Origin: Ashinkailepas kermadecensis | Lineage: Eukaryota > Arthropoda > Thecostraca > Neolepadidae | Reading direction: 5' to 3' | Length of the DNA stretch: 64,000 bases | Assembly (NCBI GenBank): GCA_034440615.1 | Contig: JAOTOM010004861.1 | Coordinates: 310,001 to 374,000, forward strand | Part shown: positions 23,506-34,500 of the stretch, one piece after another | Layout of the letters: each line of letters starts with the position of its first letter | Position numbering within the stretch: position 1 is the stretch's first letter | The notes under the pieces: model-generated | The model's database searches: none | What the model saw: the letters and a program-made list of their open reading frames with translations, nothing else | Told to the model about the DNA's origin: nothing | Position numbers and translations under genes: made by a program

Positions 23506-24494
23506 CTCTTGGGCCATTCGGACACCGTTCTTCGTAATATGCTGAACATTATTGGCTATATATGCTCCTCGACCGAGATGAAAGGCGTATTTCTAAGCAG
23601 TTAGGTGCTTTGGAATGCTGGCGTCCTCCTGGGTCATCCCGTGCTCTCATTTCGGGGGCATTGCAGATCTGAGATGGAGCCTCACTAGTTCACTTTAGCT
23701 CTTAGGGGTCTTGTTCTTCTGTCAAAGCACTTTCAAATCCAAAGATAATCTCAGCCCTCTCTGACCCTCAGGTACCCTGTTTATTCCTCATCTGTTAGGG
23801 GCCCATTCCAGCTGAGATTGCTCTTTCCAGCTGGCATAGGCATTCCACAGGGACTCGGACACATGAAACAGCACCCCTGAACAGGGGTGTTGTTTTATGT
23901 ATTTTGTTATTTTTGAAAGGTCTCTGTTTCATATTTTTATCGTCAAAACCCCCTTAAGATACTCCTGGCTGTATCACTGCCTGATTATGCCACTGAAACG
24001 TAGCATGAGCATTTCTGGACAAATGTGGGCATCCTCCAAATCCATCTCCCCCCCGACACAAATTCTAGGCACGTCATTGGTCTTCAGCGTAAGCATGCCT
24101 ATTCCATGCAAGGGAGCACCACGAGCGCGCGATCTCCTCTCCTTCAGCCCGGCCCCGGTCAATGCGGAGTAATCGCCCCTTGCCCCTATAAAACTGGATC
24201 CGCCCCTGGTGTGGTCTGCCTAGACACTGAAATTACCTTTTCGTAAAATCAGTGACTCAGCTTAGAAATCACCGACAAGTAATTCAATTCAGGAAGCATC
24301 CACTCCAATATCCCGCTCTTCACGAGCCAAATGCATGAACGCGGCCAATGCGGCGAGCAATCCATGTCCTACACTCACATGTGTCGCCGCTCTGGCGGAT
24401 GCACCTGGAAGCTTTCGCGCGGTGTCTCCCATTGGTAGACTACGGTGGAGACGTGGAGTGAACCGTACGGTCGATTATGGCATGCAGTCGTCAG

Positions 24495-24930
24495 CTGATA
24501 CTATAGGTTCTGAGCATTATAGGCTCTGAGCATTATAGATTCTGTGCATTATAGGCTTTGAGCATTAGTGGTTTTGAAGCATTAAATGCTTCGAGAGTTA
24601 TACTTTCTGAATATTAGTTGAAACGAAGCATTATAGGAATTGAGCATTATAGGTTTCGAAGCATTATAGGTTTTGAGCATTATATGTTTTGAAACATCCC
24701 ACAGGACGTAGTATTAGAGGCTTTGAAGCATTATAGCATTTGGATATTAGATATTCTGAACAACTATGCGTTCCAAGCATTATATGGTTTGAGCCATTAT
24801 AGGTTTTGAGTATTATAGGTATTGAAAATTCCCCCAAGACGACGATTTAGAGGCTCTGAAGCACTATAGGTTTTGAGTATTATAGGTTCTGAAGCATTAT
24901 CGGTTTCGAGTATTAGAGGTTCTGATGTGT
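24495..24930. repeat. ~20-bp AT-rich minisatellite (GAGCATTATAGGTTTTG)
   Basis: About 20 degenerate units of GAGCATTATAGGTTYTGA over 435 bp, including spacers with CATCCCACAGGACG and TTCCCCCAAGACG. Confidence 0.85.
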
Positions 24931-25370
24931 CCCCGTATGCGTGTTGGTAATTCTCCGCATTTGCTACAATTCACTCCGGGGCGGAAAAGAGCATTGTGTG
25001 CTATTCCTGTTTATTTCACTTCCAAGGTATTTCTAGCAGTGATGTTAATTTGAACTCATTTATCACGTTTTTGCCTTATAAAAGAACGTCTTTAGTATCT
25101 AATCGCATTTTATTTTGTACGAACAAATTGTATTTCATTAAATAGGCTGACACCAACCTCTGAGGTGAACACAAGGTAGTCTACCTACACTTTTGTGTAA
25201 CCGAAGGCTAAAGATCTCAGCAAACCATGGAGTCCAGATCCTCGTTTGCAGGACATATTTTCAGATTAAACCGGGGAAAATGTCAAATTAATGTTCACTC
25301 GATACCAAACCAGGAGGGTCCCCCTGCAACCCACCATGATCTCCAGCTGTTGTATACCCCATGACATGGT

Positions 25371-25415
25371 AGGTATGTACCTACCTACCTACCTAGGTAG
25401 GTAGGTACCTACCTT
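25371..25415. repeat. (TACC)n/(GGTA)n palindrome
   Basis: GGTAGGTATGTACCTACCTA, then CCTACCTAGGTAGGTAGGTA and CCTACC: a simple repeat that flips strand at CCTAGG, giving a self-complementary tract. Confidence 0.85.
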
Positions 25416-26704
25416 GGTTTTTATGCATCCAACTGTTGGGTCATATTGTGTTGCCAACCTCTCCACTGGTTGGCCATGGGTGGACTCTGTATTCCTGCTG
25501 GTTGTGGGATTAAAACCCATAATCTTACAAGCTGTCCAACTGATAAATTTGCATTTTTTAAGGTAATTTCTTATTTTTGGAATTACTTTTTTGAATGCAA
25601 TGTTTATGAATGTGCTGAGCATGATGTGACCACTCATTTCCTCTGGAAATGTATACTTTTCAGTCAGGAGGCAAAATAACACCCAAAAAGGTGCTTGAAT
25701 GTTGTAATATAGCCTACAAGCAATGTTCAAATCTAGAAAGAATGATGCAGCATATCCTTACCTAACCTAGCCTAACCTTCCATGCAAGAAATATTTTTTA
25801 CATTGAATATTTGCAAACATTTTTTTTCTTTAAACAATTTCCAATAAAAAACCTAACCTATTGTAACACAACCAAAGCTAGCCTCAACTGTTTTTGAAGA
25901 CAGAAATTCAAGATTTTTCTTTGAAAAAAAATCATTAAAAAAATATAGCTTTTAACAAAAGCTTAATCTAACTTAGCTTAACCAAACCTAACCCCTTTGT
26001 ATGCCTCATGGAAGTAGCCAGACTGCAAAGTATGGCACTTTCAATGAGATCTTGCTGGTGCTGGGCAGGCAGCCAGCTGTGCAGCTGTTGATGCACAGCT
26101 GTGCAGCTGTTGATGGGATGGGTACCAGGTGCTGGTGAACTGATAACCCACCGGCACTTCACACACAACTTCAAAAATGCCACGAAGAAGAAAATCACAA
26201 TTGGCAAAAATCATAAAAATATCAGTGTGCCAAATTTCTCTCAGATGATAGCTCCAAAATGTATTTACCATGCAAAAAAGCCCTGCTGCCAAATTGCATC
26301 CAGTGTCCCATGCAGCTTGTAATGGCAGGGTGGGAAGTGTGGGATGTTGTTTGTACTTGAATCATGTGTGTGCATTTTTGTATCAATTCAATGTGACAGA
26401 TGTGTTTATGGAGAAAAGAGCTTGCTTTAAGCCTCTTGATTTTTTACATCATTTTTTTGCATTTGTTCCATGTGTTCAATCCCCCTGGTCCAGATTCTTT
26501 CCTTGGCTGGTGAGCTCAGTGGAGCTGTTTGCCATTCCTTACAGTCTGGACCTACAGATGGTTGATTGCCTAAACTTGCCTAAAGCATATAGATGTTAGA
26601 TGTCCTAAAGCCCACCTGGCTGGTTTATCTGGTTGTTTGAACCACATTGTGTTTCACTTTGTTGTGAAGTAGCACTAGCAGTAGCTGATATGCTAAATGT
26701 GCCA

Positions 26705-26778
26705 GAAAGCTTCTTCCATGATGTATGTGGCACCATTAGTGTTATTCTGCATAAAGTGCATCAAGAACCACCCATGAT
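26705..26778 (+). mobile_element. Diverged SINE D 3' fragment
   Basis: GTGGCACCATTAGTGTTATT and CTGCATAAAGTGCATCAAGA followed by ACCACCC match the family D tail (GGCGCCATTGGCCGTGGTCG, GCATAAAATGCGTCGTAAAC) after conversion of its CpGs to TG or CA. This links the CpG loss to ordinary decay of old genomic DNA rather than foreign origin. Confidence 0.5.
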
Positions 26779-26819
26779 GTATGTGCATCTCACACAATTC
26801 ATCTGTATTGTGGTTTTCC

Positions 26820-27150
26820 ATATTACTCCATATTGCCTTAGGTTATATTGGGCACCTCCCTATACTAGCTTTATAAATGACACTAGCTTTACAGAAGCCA
26901 CAGTGGTCAGTAAGATGTATGGTGCATCTACAACTCAACGTACGTTGTAACCAACCACTGGGATACCCCGCCAATTCACTTGAAGAAGGTTGGAGATCTC
27001 ATTGAGGTCTGTATTGTCTGGTAGGAACAGGGTTATTTGTTTTCCATATTACAATCCATAGGTCTGCCTTAAGGTTATATTGGGCACCTCACCACGGTAT
27101 ACTAGCTTTTTAGCAAATGACACTAGCTTTACAGAAGCTCAGTGCAAATG
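26820..27150. repeat. ~95-bp duplication 220 bp apart
   Basis: TTTTCCATATTAC...CCTTAGGTTATATTGGGCACC, CTAGCTTTA, AATGACACTAGCTTTACAGA occur at 26817-26905 and again at 27041-27140 with small indels. Confidence 0.8.
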
Positions 27151-28418
27151 ACCAGACTTGAGGACCAGCCAACATAAGTAGGTATGATTTCACAGTTGAT
27201 GCTTGGACACCACCTCTATTTGGTTCAGAACTCTAGATTGGCAGATTTAGCTGAAGGCTTGCAGTGACAAACAATATAGGCTCTGCTGGGATTATAAATA
27301 ATCATCTGTTCATTGCTTGATGCTGGTGGTAAGCCTTGGAAACTTTGGTTTGTTTGTTATATGAAGATGCATGGTCAGTGGAAATATTCCCAATATTTTA
27401 GAAGCATGTTGAATGATCAGTTTTCTTTGCATTTCTATATCACATTGGAACTAATGTCAAGTTGTTCTGTAAATCATATTCTGAAGATTGGGCCAGTTTT
27501 TGCCAGCTTCATTTTAATTGAACTAGATAGGCAGTTCTGCTCTTGTGCATAGCCACAGCTAGTTTTAGCAGGCCTTTTCCCAGCCCTGGCATGTACACTT
27601 GTGCCTCATATTAGTTTGGTTCTTGGTGGGAGCACAGCCTCAAATGTTTGTGCTCTTTTTACGCTGACTGTGAGCATGAGTTCATGCTTATTGATCACCA
27701 GTCTATGAATCTAGTATGAACTGTATGTCATTGTGGTAAGTAGCAAGCAGTAAGAATGTATATGAACAGGCTGCTTGTATCCTTGTAAAAATGATCTTCA
27801 ACTCAAAGGTTATTGTAAGTTGTTGGACAGTTTAGCATCAAGTATACAGTTCCAGAAGACTACCAAACCTCTAATAATGACATTGATAGCAATTTCACTT
27901 CTCAAATTACTGTTATCCTGGTTATGATAGAATGCTAGGTTAGCTTCAAGGAGGAATAGCCAAAGTAGGGCACTTCCTAGCTGTTTCTTTTTGTCACCAT
28001 TAAGTATGTGAGTTTACACTGGATGAAATCAGGTTCGGATTGCACATTTTCTGCTCATCTCCCCCTCCAGAAACACTTCGGCAGATGCTATTCCCTGCGA
28101 GCATGATGTGGATGTCTGAATGGTTCATCTCTGTCCCTTATATAAGTAGCTCTTGTGAATTTGGGGGCATGCCTAATATGTAGTAGTTGCCCAGGTAGGC
28201 ATAATTGTGCTATGGAATTATGTTGCACACAGGCATGGGCATGCTGACATATTTTATGGTGATCAGATTGAATATTGAATTAATGCTGAATGTGCCCTGA
28301 TGTTGTCATTGGATCTGCATGAAGGTATATCATCATTATGGCACAGTCACAGAGCAAATGTCTGCCTTCAGCACCGACAACCACACCTGAAGTGTGACCC
28401 ATATTTGTGCTGTTGCAG

Positions 28419-28531
28419 CCACCATGCTGGCTGGCATTTCGCCACTCGGCCAGACCCTGCTGGGCACGCTGTTCACCTGGGCGGTAACTGCTGCCGGAGC
28501 CGCCCTGGTCTTTGTGCTGTCCACGTCGCAC
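28419..28531 (+). CDS. SLC39A11: SLC39A11 first coding exon
   Basis: The acceptor TGCTGTTGCAG ends at 28418, then CCACC and ATG at 28424. It encodes [20 protein letters not shown] and then [16 protein letters not shown] (36 residues, phase 0), with donor GTGAGT at 28532. It is the N-terminal tail and TM1. The last 53 nt plus the donor are repeated three more times immediately downstream. Confidence 0.96.
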
Positions 28532-31500
28532 GTGAGTTTCGCCGGCCAGGATTGCCAGAGATTGGGCGGTAACTGCTGCCGGAGCCGCCCTGGTCTTTGT
28601 GCTGTCCACGTCGCACGTGAGTTTCGCCGGCCAGGATTGCCAGAGATTGGGCGGTAACTGCTGCCGGAGCCGCCCTGGTCTTTGTGCTGTCCACGTCGCA
28701 CGTGAGTTTCGCCGGCCAGGATTGCCAGAGATTGGGCGGTAACTGCTGCCGGAGCCGCCCTGGTCTTTGTGCTGTCCACGTCGCACGTGAGTTTCGCCGG
28801 CCAGGATTGCCAGAGATTGTTTGTGTGTTTATTGGGTGGCTCACGTCGCACTTTATGCACAATCATGGCTAATGGCACCGCCCACACTGTTTCGCCGGTG
28901 GGCCGCCGGATTGGGAAATGTCCCGAGTGGTGCGAGTGTTGAACTCGGGACCTATGGTACCCAGAGCTCAACACCTTAACCACTCGGTCGTCTCTGCCCC
29001 AGGATTGCCAGAGATGCAGTGCAGCATTGGGTTGTGTTTGACATGGCACATCACCTATGGCTGAGTATTTGTCCACTCAGATGACCTGCCTGGTGTGATG
29101 CTGGTCCATGTTGGGCTGCACCAGGGGCTGTGGTAACTCAGTCGGTAGGGAGTTGGGACTCTTGATCGTGGGTTCGAATCCCACAACCGGCGGGATTGCC
29201 GAGTCGACTCGTGGCCAACCTGATTGAGAGGTGGCATCCCTATATGACCCAGTGGTCGGATGCATCTTGAAAGAGCTCAAGTACCACTATCAAATGAGCT
29301 GTGCAGTACAGCAAGAGATGGGCTGTGCAGTGCAGCAAGATATAACTGCTCAGATACATGCACTGGACTCCAGTCTGGTATTCACCTGATCTGTTCTGAT
29401 CTCAGATATGTGCACTGGACGCCAGTCTGCTGCTGGCCTGATCTGACCTGACCTGATCACAGAGACATACGCTGTATGCCAGTCTGGTGTTCACCTGACC
29501 CGATCCGCCCCCACCTGACCCCGCAGCGACACGTGCTGGACTCCAGCCTGGTGTTCACCTGATCTGACCTGACCTGATCTCAGACACATTCACCGGACGC
29601 CAGTCCGGTGTTCACCTGATCTGACTCGACCTGACCCCGCAGCGCCACGTGCTGGACGCCAGCCTGGGCTTCGCGGCGGGCGTGATGACGGCCGCGTCGT
29701 TCTGGTCGCTGCTGGAGCCGGCGCTGCAGGCGGCCGCCGCGTCGGGCCGGTACGGCGAGCGCGGCCAGCTGGCGTTCGCGCCCGTGGCGCTCGGCTTCCT
29801 GGCCGGCGCGCTGTTCGTGCACGCCGCCGACGTGCTGATGGCGCGCCTCGGCGTCGACGCGTCGGCGCTCATGCTCGGTGAGATGTGCGCGGCTTCCGCG
29901 GCGCGCGGCCCGCGGCTGGATTTGTGGTTCGGAATTCTTGGTAGCCAAAGCCAGGATAATTTTGTACATGATTAATGATAGTTTTAGAGGATAATTTTGG
30001 GTCAAGTCCGGTGAGGATAATTGTATTATCTCCCACTACCCGCTACCCACCAGTATATGCCGGCGGCACACGCTGCCGTGTGCTACTCCCCACCACACCG
30101 CACTTACCAGTATGTGCTGGCAACAGGTATGTCAATGCCATGTGCCACTGTTCCACTACGCCCTACCCGCCAGTATATGCCGGCGGCAGGTATGTCGGTG
30201 CCATGTTCCCTGTTCCACTACGCCCTACCCACCAGTATATGCCGGCGGCAGGTATGTCGGTGCCATGTTCCCCTGTTCAACTACGCCCTACCCACCAGTA
30301 TATGCCGGCGGCAGGTATGTCGGTGCCATGTTCCCTGTTCCACTACGCCCTACCCACCAGTATATGCCGGCGGCAGGTATGTCGGTGCCATGTTCCCTGT
30401 TCCACTACGCCCTACCCACCAGTATATGCCGGCGGCAGGTATGTCGGTGCCATGTTCCCTGTTCCACTACGCCCTACCCACCAGTGTATGCCGGCGGCAG
30501 GTATGTCGGGCCATGTTCCTGTTCCACTACGCCCTACCCACCAGTGTATGCCGGCGGCAGGTATGTCGGTGCCATGTTCCCTGTTCCACTACGCCCTACC
30601 CACCAGTATATGCCGGCGGCAGGTATGTCGGTGCCATGTTCCCTGTTCCACTACGCCCTACCCACCAGTATATGCCGGCGGCAGGTATGTCGGTGCCATG
30701 TTCCCTGTTCCACTACGCCCTACCCACCAGTGTATGCCGGCGGCAGGTATGTCGGCGCCATGTTCCCTGTTCCACTACGCCCTACCCACCAGTATATGCC
30801 GGCGGCAGGCATGTCGTCTTTCTTCCACTACGCCCTACCCACCAGTATATGCCGGCGGCAGGTATGTCGGTGCCGACGGGCCCGAGCGCAGCCCGAGGCC
30901 GCACGTACAGCGCGCGCGACGGCGAGCCGACCCTGTACGGACTGCAGACACCAGCAGGTCAGTGGTCCGGCTCTGGGGTCAGCGATCCTGCTCTGAGGTC
31001 AGAGGTTTGACTCTGGGGTCAGTGGACCTGCTGCGAGGTTAGTGGTCCGGCTCTGAGGTAAGTGGTCCTGCTCTGAGGTCAGTGGTCCTGCTCTGAGGTC
31101 AGTGGTCTGGCTCTGAGGTCAGTGGCCCGGCTCTGAGGTCATGTTCTTGCTGTGTGTGAGACTGATATGTGTGTTATGGGTAGAGAGAACCTTGAATTTT
31201 TTGGTGGGGCCCAATTCATTGAGGAAATGAGGCAATGCAATAAGTTGATGTGGCAATGCCACATCAACGTTGAGTTTGGTGTGGCCACGGACATGCCTGC
31301 TATACCACATTATCCACTCATGTGTGTTGCTTGCCTTGTGTTGCAAGTTGTGGTAACTTCAGTGGTCTTATTGGGCCAATAAATGTATCCAAGGAGGATT
31401 GCCATGTCACCAGGTTAATTACCTTTCTTTGAAATAATGGCATAGGTACAGTGAACGATCACGAAAAAAGCATTGGTAAACAAGTCACTTTTCTTTCCAT

Positions 31501-34500
31501 GAAAGTATGTAAAAATATACCTATTCCCGACAGTTCTTCGGCCACCTGTTTCCCCTTATGAATTAATTGTATTCTCTCCACATGCAAGATGCGCCATTGA
31601 TGCGCTTCCATCTGGTGGTTATTTATGAAACTATCTTTGCCGATTTACCCGACAGATGGCGTGCGCCATCGCCGCGCAGTTTCGGCCGCCAACGGTGAAG
31701 GCGGCGAGATGGACCGCGGCGACGACCCCGGTGGCCGTGATGATGGCCAGTGGCGGCGCATCATGCTGCTCATCGTCGCCGTCACGGTGCACAACATTCC
31801 CGGTGAGTCGTGCCGGAGTGTTAGGCACGCCGCTCTGCCGTCGTCACTCACGGTGCACAACATTCCCGGTGAGTCGCGTCGGGATCGCTGTTAATGACCT
31901 CAAAGTAATATTTGTCGGCCACGGAACGTGCATGGTGCGGGCTAGTGATCACCGCTTGAATCAGCTCGATCCACTCGTCCGTGGACAGTCGGTAGCTCAG
32001 TGGTTAAGCTGGACGCCTGACGTGCCAGAGGTACGGGGTTCGACTCCCTGTGGTGCCTGCCCTTCCTGCAGGGATCAAAGGCAGACATTGTCATAGGCCT
32101 CAGCTGCTGAGTACGTCTTAAAGTCGCAACCACCACCGATTCATTCATTGGTTAATTGCTAGATGCATAGGTGGCAGTCATTTGACCCACCCCCCACAGT
32201 TAATGATGCTCGGCAAAAATGCCCAGTCAGCTTACTGGACATATGTAACCATCGTGGACCTGGCAGGAAATTGCTGAAGTTAATGTTTGTTTGTGGTGTT
32301 GATGTGTTTTATCCGATATCGCACCTACTTCGTATGAAATGTGATAATGGGTACCTGTGTACGCATGTGTTTTGTCCGTGTATGAATACATCCATTCTGC
32401 ACTTAACCAACAGTGTGTTAATAAATTCTCCTTGACAGATGTCAGCTTCTCTGTCTGTGTGACAGCCTCTGCGTGACGGACCGAGCTGTCGGTGTTGGCG
32501 GTGACGATTGTCCTGTGTTGTGACAGCCTGTGTGTGACGGACATCTGCGTCCCGAGAGAGCCTGTCCGTCGGTGTTGGCGGGTGACGGATGTCAGCTCCT
32601 GTGTCTGTGACAGCTTGACATCTGGTCCTGAGAGAGCCTGTCCGTCGGTGTTGGCGGGTGACGGATGTCAGCTCCTGTTTGTCTTGAACCTGTGTGACGG
32701 ACATCTGTGTCCTGAGAGAGCCTGTCCGTCGGTGTTGGCGGGTGACGGATGTCAGCTCCTGTGTCTGTGACAGCCTCTGTGTGACGGACATCTGTGTCCT
32801 GAGAGAGCCTGTCCGTCGGTGTTGGCGGGTGACGGATGTCAGCTCCTGTGTCTGTGACAGTCTCTGTGTGACGGACATCTGCGTCCCCAGAGGGCCTGGC
32901 CGTCGGTGTTGGTTTTGCCGCCGTGGGAAAGTCGGCCGGCGCTACATTCGAGAAGGCCAGGTGAGTCCCTCTAGCTTGGTCCTGCCAGCTAGAGGGCAGT
33001 CTGTCTGCCGAGCCGCCTGTTCACCCATTGCGTGGACCTCGTCCAGACTGAAAATATCTGGCGCGTGCGTCTTCTGGACGCCTATTGCAGTGGTAAATTA
33101 TTCGCGAAATAGGGTGGAATATACCACTTTCTGAACACTCAATCGCCATCCTTCTCCAAGAAGTATCGACATCCTGCTCTTGATGCGTGCTCACGAAGTC
33201 TTCGTGTCTCCATTCTAACAGTATCTCGTTTATAGTGTCATGTTCATGCTCTCGATAAGGAATGGTGATACACGAACATTTCGCAACACAATTTCAGGTA
33301 AAGTGATTAACCTACAATATGATATGGCATACAATATGAGTTTATATCATAGGTATTATTCTCGTTATCCCGAATATAGCTCTTTCTAAATTATGAATCT
33401 CAAATCGTACCATCATAATTACACAATTGACTCAACTTTGAGTCTGAAAGGCATCAACAACATTTTAAATGACACAGTATGGCATTGCATGGCAAATTTC
33501 GACATTCTACTGTGCTCGTTTCGACATCTTACACCTAACTAAAAACCATTATTTTAGCACTGGCCTGTTGTGAGCAGATCCAATCCAGACAAGCATATCA
33601 AAATGGTGCAAGAATTTCAAAAGTTTGGTGTCTGTGAAGAAAGCAAATGTCGGTGGCTATGCTCCTGAGCACTGAATGTTTGTATTTAAATAGTTGATAT
33701 CTGCATTTTATTTTTCATACTCCTTTGCTTGCCTTTAAAGTCGGTTAGTTTTGCTGTTGCCGAATGGAACGTTATTGCGGTGAAGTGAAGTCAGAGAAGA
33801 CTACCTTCCTGCCGGGTGCCACCTATCCAAATCATGTGTTGAGGATGCTGTGATTAGTATCCTGGCTTTAACCGATATGTGACTGACTGCATCGATGTGC
33901 AGCCGAGTTCGGTGGTGTCTGGCCGAGCTTACTCTGATGTGCAACTGAGTCGTGTCTGGCGTGTGACTGAGTTTAGTGACTGAGTTTACGGGGACGAGTA
34001 GTCTAGGGGTAAGTTGCCCGTCTCGCAATCGAAAGATTGTGTGTTCGAGTCTCACCTGTCGCTACTCTTCGCCTGCGACCAATCGGCGTGAGAGATTGGC
34101 GGCGCTACATGACTCGACGGTCGACGTGTCGTAAAACCAATAACCACCGACTGAGTTTGGTCCGTGCGTGCTGATGTGTAGCTGGCTGTAGTCCGCTGTG
34201 TGACTGAGTTTTGTCTTACTGATTGAGTTTGGTCCGGTGTGTCACTGAGTTTAACCTGATGTGCGGCTAGGTTTGGTCTGATGTATCCCTGAGTTCGATC
34301 CCATGTGTGACTGGGTTTGGTGTGATGTTTCCCTGAGTTTCCTCCCATGTGTGATTGTGTTTGGTCCTGTATGTCACTGAGTTTGATCCGATATGTAACC
34401 GAGTTTGATCCCACGTGTGACTGGGTTTGGTCTGACTTGTGTCTGAATTTGCCCCATGTGTTGCGTTGGATTTGTCCAACGTCTGACTGAGAACAACCTG

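Larger units (their letters stand above)
24931..28418. other. AT-rich, CpG-depleted block upstream of SLC39A11
   Basis: No exon was recognised, although the 5' UTR exon of SLC39A11 may lie in or left of this stretch. From 25681 to 28080 I count nine CpG dinucleotides in 2.4 kb, in a window where unique sequence usually has one every 10-25 bp. It contains imperfect CCTAA repeats (25757-25785, 25849-25862, 25966-25997), a diverged family D SINE tail and an internal duplication. Confidence 0.6.

Noticed and set aside
29975..31042. Three overlapping + strand open frames of about 290-355 codons
   Set aside because: All three frames are open at once because a stop-free 61-bp unit is repeated. They only translate the SLC39A11 exon 4 junction array.
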